In this document: positions 8,749-19,078 of the stretch, piece after piece
How positions within the stretch are numbered: position 1 is the first letter of the stretch
Layout of the letters: each line of letters begins with the position of its first letter
DNA from: Halobacillus amylolyticus
GTDB lineage: Bacteria > Bacillota > Bacilli > Bacillales > Halobacillaceae
Reading direction: 5' to 3'
Length of the DNA: 64,000 bases
NCBI RefSeq assembly: GCF_022921115.1
Contig: NZ_CP095075.1
Coordinates: 1-64,000, forward strand
Notes under the pieces: model-generated
Database searches by the model: none
What the model was told of the DNA's origin: nothing
What the model saw: only the letters and a program-made list of their open reading frames with translations
Made by a program: the position numbers and the translations under genes

Positions 8749-9783
8749 ATGAAGGAACGTTTGCAGGAGTTAAAGCGAGAAGCATTAACTAAAGTAGAGC
8801 AAGCCAAAGGAGTCCAGGCACTAAAAGATATTCGTGTCGAGTACTTAGGGAAGAAAGGTCCAATTACTGAAGTATTACGCGGAATGGGGAAGTTATCGAA
8901 GGAAGAACGGCCCGTTATCGGACAACTGGCGAATGAAGTCAGGGAAGAAATCGCTGCGGCGATAGATTCTAAACAAACCCGTTTTGAAGAGGAGGAACTA
9001 GAGAAGCAGCTTGAGGCGGAAAGTATTGATGTCACCTTACCTGGACGTCCTGTTCAAGTCGGCGGACCTCATTTGTTAACATCTATTGTCGAGGAAATTG
9101 AAGACTTGTTTATTGGTATGGGATTTGAAATAAAAGAAGGGCCTGAGGTGGAAACAGATTATTATAATTTTGAAGCGTTAAACTTACCAAAGGGTCATCC
9201 CGCCCGTGATATGCAGGATTCTTTTTACGTTACAGAAGAACTTCTTTTGCGGACACATACCTCTCCAGTTCAAGCAAGAACAATGGGGCTGAAAAATGGA
9301 TCAGAGCCTGTGAGAATGATTTGTCCGGGCAAAGTGTATCGTCGTGACACCGATGATGCGACACACTCTCACCAATTTACTCAGATTGAGGGATTGCTGG
9401 TCGATAAACATGTCCGTATGAGTGATTTAAAAGGAGTACTTGATGCTTTTGCCAAAAAAATGTTCGGAGCAGAGCGTGAAATCAGACTTCGTCCAAGCTT
9501 CTTCCCGTTCACAGAACCGTCTGTTGAGATGGATATTTCCTGTAAAATGTGTGGAGGAGAAGGCTGTTCCGTTTGTAAAGGCACGGGCTGGATTGAAATT
9601 TTAGGAGCAGGAATGGTTCACCCAAACGTACTTGAAATGGCTGGTTATGATGCTAACGAGTATTCAGGTTTTGCCTTCGGGATGGGGCCTGAACGGATTG
9701 CTATGCTGAAGTATGGTGTAGATGACATTCGCAATTTCTATACAAACGATCAACGATTCTTAAAACAATATCATAAAGCGTAA
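8749..9783 (+). CDS. pheS: phenylalanine--tRNA ligase alpha subunit
   Basis: 344 residues, the catalytic subunit of the alpha2beta2 PheRS. N-terminal coiled-coil arm (about 1-85), then a class II core with motif 2 ([21 protein letters not shown]) and motif 3 ([16 protein letters not shown]). A Cys cluster [17 protein letters not shown] is typical of bacterial PheS. The frame is open through the T-box from 8629, but GAAGGAGGAGC just before ATG 8749 and the known N-terminus MKERLQEL fix the start. Confidence 0.96.
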   Translation: MKERLQELKREALTKVEQAKGVQALKDIRVEYLGKKGPITEVLRGMGKLSKEERPVIGQLANEVREEIAAAIDSKQTRFEEEELEKQLEAESIDVTLPGRPVQVGGPHLLTSIVEEIEDLFIGMGFEIKEGPEVETDYYNFEALNLPKGHPARDMQDSFYVTEELLLRTHTSPVQARTMGLKNGSEPVRMICPGKVYRRDTDDATHSHQFTQIEGLLVDKHVRMSDLKGVLDAFAKKMFGAEREIRLRPSFFPFTEPSVEMDISCKMCGGEGCSVCKGTGWIEILGAGMVHPNVLEMAGYDANEYSGFAFGMGPERIAMLKYGVDDIRNFYTNDQRFLKQYHKA

Positions 9784-9795
9784 GGAGGATCATAC

Positions 9796-12222
9796 ATGCT
9801 AGTATCTTTAAATTGGTTAAATCAATACATTAATGTTCGTGATTACAAGCCAGAGGACCTTGCTGAAATCATCACAAAAACAGGCATAGAAGTTGAAAGT
9901 GTAGAAGCTGTTGCCGAAAAGGTGACAGGTGTTGTCGTCGGGCACGTGGTTTCGTGTGACCAGCACCCTAACGCAGATAAGTTATCTTTATGTCAAATCG
10001 ATGTCGGCACAGAAACGTTGCAAATTGTTTGTGGGGCTCCGAACATTGCGGAAGGGCAGTATGTAGCTGTAGCTGTTCCAGGGGCAGTGCTGCCTGGCAA
10101 CTTTAAAATTAAGAAAACAAAACTACGTGGGGAAGAATCTAATGGAATGGTCTGTTCCATGCAGGAGTTTGGCGTGGATGAAAAAGATGTTCCGAAAGAA
10201 TATCAGGATGGCATTTTTGTTTTCCCTGAGGCCGTTACAGTTGGCGACGATGCTGTTTCTTTATTAAACCTAGATGATGTAATTATCGAACTTGGCTTAA
10301 CACCGAACCGTTCAGACTGTCTCAGTATGGCAGGGGTGGCTTATGAAATTGCTGCTGCACTTGATAGGGAGTATGAGCTGCCCGAAGAAGATGTTCATCC
10401 GATTTCAGAGCAGGCCTCTGATTATATTACGGTTAATGTAGAGGATGGCAAGGCCAATCCTTATTACGGTGCCTTTATTATCAAAGATGTAACAGTAGGT
10501 CCTGCACCATTATGGATGCAAAATCGCCTAACTGCTGCGGGTATTCGTCCGATCAATAACGTTGTTGATATCACGAACTATGTATTGCTTGAATACGGAC
10601 AACCACTTCACGCATTTGACTACGATCGTTTTGGGTCAAAAGAGGTCATAACACGCAGAGCGAAAGATGGGGAAACGATTGTTACCTTAGATGAACAAGA
10701 ACGAACATTGACTAGCGACCACTTAGTCATTACGAATGGTATGAAGCCGCATGCAATTGCCGGGGTAATGGGCGGCGGAGAATCGGAAGTGGACAATGAG
10801 ACGTCAACCATTCTGTTAGAGGCTGCTTATTTTGACCCAGCTGTAGTCAGACAATCCTCAAAGGACCATGGACTTCGGAGTGAATCGAGCACACGGTTTG
10901 AAAAAGGCGTTGATCCAAATCGTGTTGAACGTGCAGGGAGAAAAGCATGCGAACTACTAGAAAAATACACTGGGGCAAGTGTACTTTCTGGTGTGGTCAG
11001 CTTTGATGAATTAGACCGCTCCGAGAAGAAAGTAACAATTAATACAGAGCACATTAATGATCGTTTAGGAACAGAGATTACAACTGACGAAATTGCTAGT
11101 ATCCTTAAACGACTGCAGTTCAACTTCAGTGAGTCAGGGGACGATTTCCACATATCTGTTCCCACGCGCAGAGGGGATGTAACGCTTTTTGAAGATATGC
11201 TTGAAGAGGTCGCACGAATTTACGGTTACGATAATCTTCCATATACCTTCCCGTCTGGTGCTTCACAAGTAGGCGGTTTATCACAGACCCAGCAGTTAAA
11301 ACGAAAGATGAAAACGTATTTCGAAGGAGCAGGTTTAAACGAAGCGATCACGTACTCCCTGACAAGTGAACAGAGGGCGTCGATGCTTGTGAGTAAAGAA
11401 ATTGCGGAACAGGCGAAGACACCTGTTAAGCTTTCTATGCCAATGAGTGAAGACCACAGTCATCTCAGGTTAAGCATCCTGCCGGAAATGTTGCAATCAC
11501 TCGCTTATAATGTTGCAAGAAAACAAAGCGATCTTGGTTATTATGAGATTGGAACTGTTTTTGTCAGCGAGGAAGAACGAGTCACAAAACAGCCGAATGA
11601 ACCATTACGTGCTTCTGGTGCTTTAACAGGGGAATGGCTTGCTCATCCTTGGCAACAGGAGAAAAAGCCAGTTGATTTCTTTGTTGTCAAAGGAATTGTA
11701 GAGGGACTAGCAACCCAGTTAGATGTACCTATTACATTTGAAAAAGGTAAGCTTGATCACATGCACCCAGGACGGACTGCTTTTATAAAAACAAATGGTA
11801 CGGTCATAGGGTTCTTAGGTCAAATTCATCCGAAGCTGCAAAAGGAAATGGGCTTGAAGGATACTTATGTATTTGATCTAAATGTGAATGAACTTTTTAA
11901 GTTGTACACGAAAGAAGAAGCATTCCATGCGATTCCAAAATATCCTGCAGTTAGTCGAGACATCGCATTAGTTGTAGATGAAACGATACCTGCAGGTGAG
12001 ATTGAAGAAACGATTCAGTCTGCTGGTGCTCCATTGATTAAAGCAGTTCAAGTCTTTGATGTGTACCAAGGCGAACACCTTGAGTCTGGTAAAAAATCAC
12101 TAGCCTATAACCTTGTTTATTTAAATCCTGAGCGAACATTGAAGGATAAGGAAGTAGAAGAGGCTCATAACAATATTCTAGATGCAGTAAAACTAGCTCA
12201 CCAAGCCGAGCTCCGTGGTTAA
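9796..12222 (+). CDS. pheT: phenylalanine--tRNA ligase beta subunit
   Basis: 808 residues, normal for bacterial PheT. Domains in order: tRNA-binding OB fold (about 40-155), B3/B4 editing domain (about 210-400), B5 domain (about 405-480), catalytic-like core, and the C-terminal ferredoxin-fold anticodon-binding domain (about 715-806, starting PKYPAVSRDIALVV). It pairs with PheS, selects tRNA-Phe and hydrolyses mischarged Tyr-tRNA. It starts 12 bases after pheS with SD AAGGAGG and is closed by the terminator at 12258. Confidence 0.97.
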   Translation: MLVSLNWLNQYINVRDYKPEDLAEIITKTGIEVESVEAVAEKVTGVVVGHVVSCDQHPNADKLSLCQIDVGTETLQIVCGAPNIAEGQYVAVAVPGAVLPGNFKIKKTKLRGEESNGMVCSMQEFGVDEKDVPKEYQDGIFVFPEAVTVGDDAVSLLNLDDVIIELGLTPNRSDCLSMAGVAYEIAAALDREYELPEEDVHPISEQASDYITVNVEDGKANPYYGAFIIKDVTVGPAPLWMQNRLTAAGIRPINNVVDITNYVLLEYGQPLHAFDYDRFGSKEVITRRAKDGETIVTLDEQERTLTSDHLVITNGMKPHAIAGVMGGGESEVDNETSTILLEAAYFDPAVVRQSSKDHGLRSESSTRFEKGVDPNRVERAGRKACELLEKYTGASVLSGVVSFDELDRSEKKVTINTEHINDRLGTEITTDEIASILKRLQFNFSESGDDFHISVPTRRGDVTLFEDMLEEVARIYGYDNLPYTFPSGASQVGGLSQTQQLKRKMKTYFEGAGLNEAITYSLTSEQRASMLVSKEIAEQAKTPVKLSMPMSEDHSHLRLSILPEMLQSLAYNVARKQSDLGYYEIGTVFVSEEERVTKQPNEPLRASGALTGEWLAHPWQQEKKPVDFFVVKGIVEGLATQLDVPITFEKGKLDHMHPGRTAFIKTNGTVIGFLGQIHPKLQKEMGLKDTYVFDLNVNELFKLYTKEEAFHAIPKYPAVSRDIALVVDETIPAGEIEETIQSAGAPLIKAVQVFDVYQGEHLESGKKSLAYNLVYLNPERTLKDKEVEEAHNNILDAVKLAHQAELRG

Positions 12223-12257
12223 AGTGGAGGAGCTGGGGGAGGGACATGAAACAGATC

Positions 12258-12295
12258 AAAAACAAGAAGCGTGCCATGACACGCTTCTTGTTTTT
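12258..12295. terminator. Bidirectional terminator between pheT and rnhC
   Basis: AAAAACAAGAAGCGTG / CACGCTTCTTGTTTTT, 16-bp perfect stem with a 6-base loop. It overlaps the rnhC stop codon on the minus strand. Confidence 0.93.
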
Positions 12296-13214
12296 AGGTT
12301 AATCTACGAGCTTTTTCCAATGTAGCAAAGTGTACCTTTGCAATTTCACGAAGTTTCTCTTCACCGTATACATTAATAATTTTTGCTGCAGCTTTATCAA
12401 CAGTGCCGGAAGCACCTTTAGGAATAGGGAGTCCTGTATCCATTTCTATTTGATCCATGGCTTTAACGAAACTAGATCTTGCTATAATAGAAGCAACCGC
12501 AACTGAAGTGGAATAGCTTTCTGCTTTTGTCATAAAATAAATGTCTTTTTGAAGTGTTTTTCCTTCTGATTTCAGGTGCTTTTGATACACGGTTGGCTGA
12601 GAGAACTGATCGACTAAAATAGCTGGTTTTTCTGGAAATATTTTTGTAAGTAAACTCTCTAATGCTTTGTGATGGAGCATTGTTTTCATTTTACCTTGTG
12701 TCCATCCCTTTTCTTGCCAACTATTATATTTCGAGTTATTTAAACGCAGGAGACTGTATGGGATGTTCATGTCAACAATTTGTTTGGCTATATGAGTAAT
12801 TTGCTTGTCGGATATATGCTTTGAGTCTTTGACTCCAATAGCTTTCAGCTGGCCAATTTGATGGTCTTTTACATAGGCGGCAGCCACCGTAATAGGCCCG
12901 AAGAAATCGCCCGTACCTGCCTCATCTGAGCCAATATGAGACTCGGAAAATAGCGAATCAGATGGATGAAAACGATGTGTTTTTGTACTGCTTGAGGGGG
13001 AGGAAGGTGTGGATTTACCCCACCTATTGGATTCCGCTTCAGGGGCTTTACCTTGAAAAAGTACTTTGCCTGACTGATAGGCTGTAATTGTACAGTTGGT
13101 TGTTTTTGCTGCAAAGGCAGCATTGACAGGTGTATTTGCTTTTAGATCTTTTTGATAAAATTGCTTCATTTCCTGAAGTTTATTTTTAGGTATGGTTAGT
13201 ACAACTTGTGGCAT
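12294..13214 (-). CDS. rnhC: ribonuclease HIII
   Basis: 306 residues. Cleaves RNA in RNA-DNA hybrids. N-terminal TBP-like substrate-binding domain (about 1-85, starting MPQVVLTI), then the RNase H fold with the D-E-D-D type catalytic residues: IGSDEAGTGDFFGP (Asp, Glu), GVKDSKHISD (Asp) and a later Asp in PAILVDQFSQ. The frame extends to 13322, but that extension is a hydrophobic stretch overlapping the zapA upstream region. GAGAGGACATGAAT precedes ATG 13214, so the shorter start is used. Confidence 0.93.
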   Translation of the reverse strand: MPQVVLTIPKNKLQEMKQFYQKDLKANTPVNAAFAAKTTNCTITAYQSGKVLFQGKAPEAESNRWGKSTPSSPSSSTKTHRFHPSDSLFSESHIGSDEAGTGDFFGPITVAAAYVKDHQIGQLKAIGVKDSKHISDKQITHIAKQIVDMNIPYSLLRLNNSKYNSWQEKGWTQGKMKTMLHHKALESLLTKIFPEKPAILVDQFSQPTVYQKHLKSEGKTLQKDIYFMTKAESYSTSVAVASIIARSSFVKAMDQIEMDTGLPIPKGASGTVDKAAAKIINVYGEEKLREIAKVHFATLEKARRLT

Positions 13215-13359
13215 ATTCATGTCCTCTCTATTGAAAAGTATAGAAATAGTATAGCAAATGAAGAGCATAAACAGAACAAGGATCAAAAATAGCTTTTTGG
13301 TTTCCCAAATGTTTCGCTTCATGTTACTATTATGCTTAGGACTTGAGAATCAAGGGGGT

Positions 13360-13644
13360 ATGGATGTGTCCCAATCAGATAAAAACAGAAGAAGAATCAC
13401 AGTTGAGATTAACAATCGATCCTATACAATCATTGGTCAAGAAGAGCCGCACCATATCCGCATGGTATCTAGTCTTGTTGATCAGAAAATGCGTGAAATA
13501 CATGAAGCTAATCCCAGTTTAGATACAGCTAAACTTGCTGTTTTAACAGCAGTAAATACAATGAATGAATATATTAAATTGAAAGAAGAATGTACAGAGT
13601 TGATGAATTATATAGATAAGATAGAGAAAGAGGACGACAACTAA
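13360..13644 (+). CDS. zapA: cell division protein ZapA
   Basis: 94 residues. Binds FtsZ and bundles protofilaments at the Z ring. N-terminal ZapA beta domain (TVEINNRSYTIIGQEEPHHIRMVSSLVDQKM) and a C-terminal coiled coil rich in Glu/Lys. The open frame reaches back to 13258, but upstream codons encode an unrelated hydrophobic stretch. The ATG at 13360 sits right behind GGGGG; an in-frame GTG at 13366 has better spacing, so the exact start is uncertain by two residues. Overlapping operon with cvpA follows. Confidence 0.9.
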   Translation: MDVSQSDKNRRRITVEINNRSYTIIGQEEPHHIRMVSSLVDQKMREIHEANPSLDTAKLAVLTAVNTMNEYIKLKEECTELMNYIDKIEKEDDN

Positions 13645-13645
13645 C

Positions 13646-14197
13646 ATGATTATTGATTTACTACTTCTCATTATTTTATTTCTCGGAGTTATGGTGGGAT
13701 TTAGAAGGGGCTTTATTCTCCAGTTGTTTCATTTAATTGGATTTATAGCTGCTTTTATCGTCGCTGTAATGTACTACGACAACTTAGCGCCTAAACTTAT
13801 TCTCTGGGTGCCATACCCTGAACTTCCAGAAGGAGCTTCCTGGGCGATATTTATGGAAAGCTTGCCGCTCGAGCAAGCGTTTTATAATGCCAGTGCCTTT
13901 GCCATATTGTTTTTTGGTGTGAAAATTATTCTGCAAATCATTGCCTCCATGCTGGATTTTGTTTCAGAGTTGCCTGTACTGAGTTCGCTAAACAGTTTGC
14001 TCGGCGGTATTTTAGGTTTTGTAGAAAGATACTTTCTATTATTTATTCTTTTATACATAGCGGCACTAGTACCCTTAGGAGTTGTTCAGAACGCCTTGGA
14101 TGGTTCATTTCTTGCCCAGTTTATTATTGAGAAAACACCAATACTCTCAAGCCAGATAAAGACAATGTGGGTTGAACAAGTGATTACCTTGTTATAA
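13646..14197 (+). CDS. CvpA family membrane protein
   Basis: 183 residues with four hydrophobic segments (about 1-20, 25-45, 80-100, 118-145) and the CvpA signature at the N-terminus (DLLLLIILFLGVMVGFRRGF). Corresponds to B. subtilis YshB. The family is named from colicin V production, but its role in Bacillus is unknown. It starts one base after the zapA stop, so translation is coupled. Confidence 0.88.
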   Translation: MIIDLLLLIILFLGVMVGFRRGFILQLFHLIGFIAAFIVAVMYYDNLAPKLILWVPYPELPEGASWAIFMESLPLEQAFYNASAFAILFFGVKIILQIIASMLDFVSELPVLSSLNSLLGGILGFVERYFLLFILLYIAALVPLGVVQNALDGSFLAQFIIEKTPILSSQIKTMWVEQVITLL

Positions 14198-14225
14198 AGG
14201 AAAAGGAACGCTATTTCTATTTGTA

Positions 14226-14297
14226 GCGCAAAAGCCTTAGATGATTGCGCTTTTCTAAGAAGAGGTCGCTGTGAAAAATTCATAGCGGCCTTTTCTT
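14226..14297 (+). terminator. Two tandem terminator-like hairpins after cvpA
   Basis: First hairpin GCGCA / TGCGC followed by TTTT (14226-14254). The second, stronger one pairs AGGTCGCTGTGAA with TTCATAGCGGCCTTTT (14263-14295). Confidence 0.7.
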
Positions 14298-14343
14298 TGT
14301 TCTTAAGTATAAAATTATTTGTATGAAAGGAGAGGGTGAATGT

Positions 14344-16059
14344 ATGACTATTGATAAAAAGAAAGTGGTTAAACTACTCGAAACCATTGCCATTTACTTA
14401 GAACTTAAAGGGGAAAATCCATTTAAAATCTCTGCTTACCGTAAAGCTGCCCAGGCACTAGAAAGAGATGACCATTCATTAAACGAAATTGATGATTTTA
14501 AAAAAATGAAAGGGATTGGTAAAGGTACAGCAGCAGTCATTGATGAGTACATTGAAAATGGAGAATCAGAAACCCTTCACCAATTACAGGCAGAAGTGCC
14601 GGCAGGATTAATCCCATTACTTGATATTCAAGGGTTAGGCGGAAAAAAACTAGCAAAGCTTTACCAACAGTTAGGCGTAACAGATGCCGAATCATTAAAA
14701 GAAGCACTAGAGCAAGGGAAGGTGGAAGAACTTGAAGGCTTTGGCAAAAAGTCTGCGGTGAAAATACTAAAGACATTAAACGAAGCCGGCTCAAGGCCTG
14801 AGCGGCTGCCAATCGCGCTGATGCTGCCGATCGCAGAGAAAGTCGAAACCTTTTTAAAACAGGCAAAAACAATTAAACGTTTCTCACGTGCAGGTAGTTT
14901 ACGAAGAATGAGAGAGACGATTAAGGACCTCGACTTTATCATTGCTTCAAACAATCCAAATCAAACAAAAGACGAATTGTTAGCCTATCCGGAAGTGAAA
15001 GAAGTGGTCTCTTCGGGTGAAACGAAAGTGTCAATTATCGTTAATGAAGGCTATGATATCGGCATTGATTTTCGAATCGTTGCATCACATGAATTTGCCT
15101 CAACTTTGCATCACTTTACTGGCTCCAAAGACCATAATGTAGCGATGAGACAGTTAGCTAAACAAAAGCAGGAGAAAATCAGTGAATATGGAGTGGAGAA
15201 TGCGGAAACAGGTGAAATTCTTACCTTTGAAACGGAAAAACAGTTTTTCGATCACTTCGGTCTCCACTTTATCCCGCCTGAGGCTCGTGAAAATACGGGA
15301 GAAGTCGATGCATTCAAAGAACCAATCACGCTTCTTAAGGAAAGTGATATCCGTGGCGATCTTCATATGCACTCAACATGGAGCGATGGTGCACAATCGA
15401 TTCGAGAGATGGCGGAGCAAAGTAAGGCGATGGGGTATGAATACATTGCCATTACAGATCATTCCAAGTATCTACGAATAGCCAATGGTCTAAATGAAGA
15501 GCGGTTACGTATGCAAAGGAAAGAGATTGAAAAAATAAATAAAGAGATAGAAGACTTCCATATTTTTGCCGGTATCGAAATGGACATTCTTCCTGACGGC
15601 TCGCTAGACTTTGATGATGACTTCTTAAAAGAGATGGATTATGTAATCGCGTCGATTCACTCAAGTTTTAATCAGTCAGAAGAACAAATCATGAAGCGGC
15701 TATTTTCGGCACTTGAAAACCCGCATGTGGACATGATTGCCCATCCTACTGGCCGGTTAATTGGCCGCAGAAGTGGCTATAGCGTTCAATTGGACAAGTT
15801 GATTGAAGGGGCGAAGCAAACAGGAACAATTCTTGAATTGAATGCTAATCCAAACAGACTGGATTTAAGTTGGGAATGGATAATGAAAGCACAAGAAGCC
15901 GGTGTCATGATAGCTATTAATACGGATGCTCACAGTTATTCAATGCTCGAACATATGGAAATAGGTGTGGGAGCAGCACGAAAAGGATGGCTGCGTAAGG
16001 AATCGGTTCTCAATACCATGACGAAGAAACAACTGATGAAACGCCTTGGCATCAGCTAG
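14344..16059 (+). CDS. polX: DNA polymerase/3'-5' exonuclease PolX
   Basis: 571 residues, the usual length for bacterial PolX, a base-excision-repair gap-filling polymerase. Helix-hairpin-helix region with FKKMKGIGKGTAAVIDEYI and IQGLGGKKLAKLYQ (about 45-140), nucleotidyltransferase core with AGSLRRMRETIKDLDFI (metal-binding Asp pair), and a C-terminal PHP exonuclease domain (about 335-570) beginning GDLHMHSTWSDG with further His residues in ITDHSKY, IASIHSS, IAHPTGR and NTDAHS. ATG 14344 follows GGAGAGGGTGA. Corresponds to yshC and precedes mutS2. Confidence 0.95.
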   Translation: MTIDKKKVVKLLETIAIYLELKGENPFKISAYRKAAQALERDDHSLNEIDDFKKMKGIGKGTAAVIDEYIENGESETLHQLQAEVPAGLIPLLDIQGLGGKKLAKLYQQLGVTDAESLKEALEQGKVEELEGFGKKSAVKILKTLNEAGSRPERLPIALMLPIAEKVETFLKQAKTIKRFSRAGSLRRMRETIKDLDFIIASNNPNQTKDELLAYPEVKEVVSSGETKVSIIVNEGYDIGIDFRIVASHEFASTLHHFTGSKDHNVAMRQLAKQKQEKISEYGVENAETGEILTFETEKQFFDHFGLHFIPPEARENTGEVDAFKEPITLLKESDIRGDLHMHSTWSDGAQSIREMAEQSKAMGYEYIAITDHSKYLRIANGLNEERLRMQRKEIEKINKEIEDFHIFAGIEMDILPDGSLDFDDDFLKEMDYVIASIHSSFNQSEEQIMKRLFSALENPHVDMIAHPTGRLIGRRSGYSVQLDKLIEGAKQTGTILELNANPNRLDLSWEWIMKAQEAGVMIAINTDAHSYSMLEHMEIGVGAARKGWLRKESVLNTMTKKQLMKRLGIS

Positions 16060-16085
16060 TTGTAAAAAAAGGAGACTAAACTGAC

Positions 16086-18434
16086 ATGAATCAACGGATC
16101 TTTCATGTTTTAGAATACAAGAAAATTATTGATCAATTAAGTAACCAAGCCGCTTCAACTCTAGGAAAGGAGCGGGCCCTGGCATTAAAACCTTCAACTG
16201 AACTTGATGAGGTTATTCAGTGGCAGAAAGAAACAGATGAAGCAGCACAAGTCATTCGGCTCAAAGGTCATGTTCCTCTTGGAGGAATTTTTGACATTAA
16301 ACCTAGTTTAAAACGGACAACCATTGGCGGTGTGTTAAGTCCAGTTGAATGTTTGGACGTTGCCAGTACTGTTTATGGTGGACGCCAGCTAAAACGTTTT
16401 GTCGAGGATATGGAAGAACCAGAAATGCCGATTTTACGGGAACTAGTAGAGGGGATCGTCCCTTTACATGAACTAGAAAGGAAAATAAGAGGCTGTATTG
16501 ATGACCATGGCGGGGTTATGGATGGAGCTTCTGATAAATTGCGTACGATTCGGTCAAAAATTAGGACATCGGAAAGCCGTGTCCGTGATAAAATGGAAAC
16601 GTTCACGAGGTCAAAAACCAAAATGTTGTCTGATGCCATTGTGACGATTAGAAATGAACGCTATGTATTGCCGGTAAAACAAGAATACCGTGGTTCGATT
16701 GGCGGGATTGTACATGACCAGTCCGCATCAGGGGCGACACTTTTCATTGAGCCGCAAGTGGTTGTTGACTTGAATAACCAGCTCCAGGAAGCACGTGTAC
16801 AAGAACGACAAGAAGTGGAACGTATTTTAACAGAGTTATCCCAGGAGATTGCCGAAGAGCAACATGCTCTCTATTTTAATGTAGGTATACTTGCCCATGT
16901 TGATTTTATGTTTGCGCGAGCGAAACTGGGCAGGGAAATGAAAGCATCCATGCCGAAAATGAACGATCAAGGCCGTGTTAATATCAAGCAGGCCAGACAC
17001 CCGCTCATCGCCTCAGAAGAGGTTGTGCCAAACGATATAGAAATGGGTGTAGACTTCACATCTATCGTCATAACCGGACCAAACACTGGTGGTAAAACCG
17101 TTACGTTGAAGTTACTTGGATTGTTTACTTTAATGGCGCAGTCTGGACTTCAGGTACCAGCTATGGATGGTTGTGAACTGGGAGTTTTCGAACAAGTATT
17201 TGCAGATATAGGTGATGAGCAATCGATTGAACAAAGTTTATCTACCTTTTCTTCTCACATGACTAATATTGTGGGTATATTGAAGCATGTAAATGACCGG
17301 ACCCTCGTTCTATTTGATGAACTCGGTGCAGGTACTGATCCTCAAGAAGGTGCAGCTCTAGCGATGTCCATCCTGGATGAGGTAGTTAGCCGCGGAGCAA
17401 GGGTGATTGCAACAACACACTACCCTGAATTAAAGGCGTACAGTTATAATCGTGAAGGAGTTACCAATGCCTCTGTAGAATTTGATATTCAAACATTGAA
17501 ACCGACCTATCGTCTGCTGATAGGTGTGCCAGGACGCAGTAATGCATTTGAGATTTCCAGAAGACTAGGGTTAGACGAATCCATTATTGAAACAGCTAAG
17601 CAGCAAGTAGGTGTGGATTCTCAGAGTGTTGAAAACATGATTGCTTCTTTAGAAGAATCAACGAGAAATGCAGAACAGGATTATGAGACGGCGGAAAGAA
17701 CATTAACAGCATCGGAAGAGTTATATCATGACTTACAGACTCAGTGGAGACAGTTTGAAGACAAACGGGAACAACTTTACAAAAAAGCTGAGGCTAAAGC
17801 AGAAAAGGCTGTTGAGAAAGCACGCCAAGAGGCTGAGGAAATTGTCCATCAACTTCGTCAAATGAAAAACCAAGCAGAGATTAAAGATCATGAATGGATT
17901 GAAGCACGTAAAGCATTGGATGAAGCCAAACCGGAATTAGCAAGCAAAAAGAATGAAGATACCAAACCGCAAGCTGGACGAGGAACAAAGGAATTAAAGT
18001 CTGGTGATGAAGTTAAACTGCTTACATTAAATCAACAAGGCGTGGTGCTTGAACAAACGAATAGTAATGAGTATCAAGTCCAGGTCGGCGTGATGAAAAT
18101 TAAAGCAAAACGTAAAGAGCTTGAATTTATCAAGGCAAAGCAACCTTACAAAGAAAAACCTATGGCCACCGTTAAAGGGAAAGGTTACCATGTGAAAACT
18201 GAGCTTGACCTTAGAGGGGAAAGGTATGAAGAAGCATTGAATCAGTTGGAAAAGTATATTGATGACGCGCTGCTGGCTAACTATCCGAGCGTTTCGATAA
18301 TACATGGCAAAGGAACGGGGGCTTTAAGAACAGCCGTCCAAAACTATGCTAAAAACCATCGTCAAATCACCTCCTATCGTGCTGGCGGAATGAATGAAGG
18401 GGGGAGTGGGGTCACTGTCCTTGAACTAAGGTAA
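16086..18434 (+). CDS. mutS2: endonuclease MutS2
   Basis: 782 residues. Suppresses homologous recombination and, in Bacillus, also acts in ribosome-collision rescue. MutS core and lever helices, ATPase domain with Walker [13 protein letters not shown] at about 330-341 and Walker [17 protein letters not shown], long coiled coil (about 520-640), KOW-like region, and a C-terminal Smr nuclease domain with [11 protein letters not shown] and [11 protein letters not shown] (about 700-782). It lacks the mismatch-recognition domain of MutS, as expected for MutS2. SD AAAAGGAG lies before ATG 16086. Confidence 0.96.
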   Translation: MNQRIFHVLEYKKIIDQLSNQAASTLGKERALALKPSTELDEVIQWQKETDEAAQVIRLKGHVPLGGIFDIKPSLKRTTIGGVLSPVECLDVASTVYGGRQLKRFVEDMEEPEMPILRELVEGIVPLHELERKIRGCIDDHGGVMDGASDKLRTIRSKIRTSESRVRDKMETFTRSKTKMLSDAIVTIRNERYVLPVKQEYRGSIGGIVHDQSASGATLFIEPQVVVDLNNQLQEARVQERQEVERILTELSQEIAEEQHALYFNVGILAHVDFMFARAKLGREMKASMPKMNDQGRVNIKQARHPLIASEEVVPNDIEMGVDFTSIVITGPNTGGKTVTLKLLGLFTLMAQSGLQVPAMDGCELGVFEQVFADIGDEQSIEQSLSTFSSHMTNIVGILKHVNDRTLVLFDELGAGTDPQEGAALAMSILDEVVSRGARVIATTHYPELKAYSYNREGVTNASVEFDIQTLKPTYRLLIGVPGRSNAFEISRRLGLDESIIETAKQQVGVDSQSVENMIASLEESTRNAEQDYETAERTLTASEELYHDLQTQWRQFEDKREQLYKKAEAKAEKAVEKARQEAEEIVHQLRQMKNQAEIKDHEWIEARKALDEAKPELASKKNEDTKPQAGRGTKELKSGDEVKLLTLNQQGVVLEQTNSNEYQVQVGVMKIKAKRKELEFIKAKQPYKEKPMATVKGKGYHVKTELDLRGERYEEALNQLEKYIDDALLANYPSVSIIHGKGTGALRTAVQNYAKNHRQITSYRAGGMNEGGSGVTVLELR

Positions 18435-18457
18435 AGTCTTATAAGGGAGAGCTTATC

Positions 18458-18865
18458 ATGACAGGATTTTGGGAGCACGCACTCGTTGAGACAGCTGCAA
18501 GTTATAGTGTTGTTGTACTATGCTTGGTCGTATTTATGGCTGTATTCGAATTAGTAACAACGTATAATAACTGGAAAGAAATCAAGAAAGGAAATATGGC
18601 TGTCGCAATGGCGACGGGTGGCAAAATATTCGGCATCGCTAATATTTTCCGTTTTTCTATACAAGAAAACGATTCATTGGTCCAAACGATGGGCTGGGGT
18701 TTGTTCGGATTTCTGTTGTTGGTTATCGGATATTTTATTTTTGAATTCCTTACCCCGTCATTTAGGATCGACGAAGAAATTGCAGAAGATAACCGTGCGG
18801 TAGGTTTCATTTCTTTTATAATTTCTGTTGGATTGTCTTACGTCATCGGAGCAAATATTATTTGA
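18458..18865 (+). CDS. yshE: DUF350 membrane protein YshE
   Basis: 135 residues with four hydrophobic segments (about 17-36, 52-70, 76-98, 112-133), the usual layout of two DUF350 repeats. Conserved K-G-N-...-A-x-ATGGKIFG between segments. Function unknown. It follows mutS2 by 23 bases as in B. subtilis. Confidence 0.82.
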   Translation: MTGFWEHALVETAASYSVVVLCLVVFMAVFELVTTYNNWKEIKKGNMAVAMATGGKIFGIANIFRFSIQENDSLVQTMGWGLFGFLLLVIGYFIFEFLTPSFRIDEEIAEDNRAVGFISFIISVGLSYVIGANII

Positions 18866-18878
18866 AGGGTGGAGTAAA

Positions 18879-18956
18879 ATGGAAACCCTCGCGAAGATTT
18901 TGATCGTAATCGCAGCACTTTTTATAGTAATCGGGATTGCCTACATGCTGCTATAA
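18879..18956 (+). CDS. 25-residue single-span membrane microprotein
   Basis: ATG 18879 to TAA 18954-18956 encodes METLAKILIVIAALFIVIGI followed by AYMLL: one membrane helix and almost nothing else. A strong SD (AAGGGTGGAG at 18866-18874) lies at good spacing, and the terminator stem begins at the stop codon, so it looks like a deliberate last gene of the mutS2-yshE unit. It resembles the N-terminal helix of DUF2905 proteins (inference). Confidence 0.55.
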   Translation: METLAKILIVIAALFIVIGIAYMLL

Positions 18957-18988
18957 AGAAGCTCTCCTTGTATAAGGGGAGCTTCTTT
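18955..18988 (+). terminator. Terminator after the mutS2-yshE unit
   Basis: AAAGAAGCTCTCC / GGGGAGCTTCTTT with a TTGTATAA loop. Confidence 0.88.
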
Positions 18989-19018
18989 CAAATAAATATT
19001 CAAAAGATTTAAATTATA

Positions 19019-19047
19019 TTCAAATTTGTTGAGGATACCCGTATAAT
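19019..19047 (+). promoter_or_regulatory. Probable SigA promoter of lcfA
   Basis: TTCAAA at 19019-19024, 17-base spacer, perfect TATAAT at 19042-19047, 32 bases upstream of the lcfA ATG. Confidence 0.65.
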
Positions 19048-19078
19048 AATAGTAATACGAAGTGGGAGGGATTTGTTT

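Noticed and set aside
13215-13322. Hydrophobic N-terminal extension of RNase HIII
   Set aside because: RNase HIII is cytosolic, and the SD and conserved start lie at 13214.
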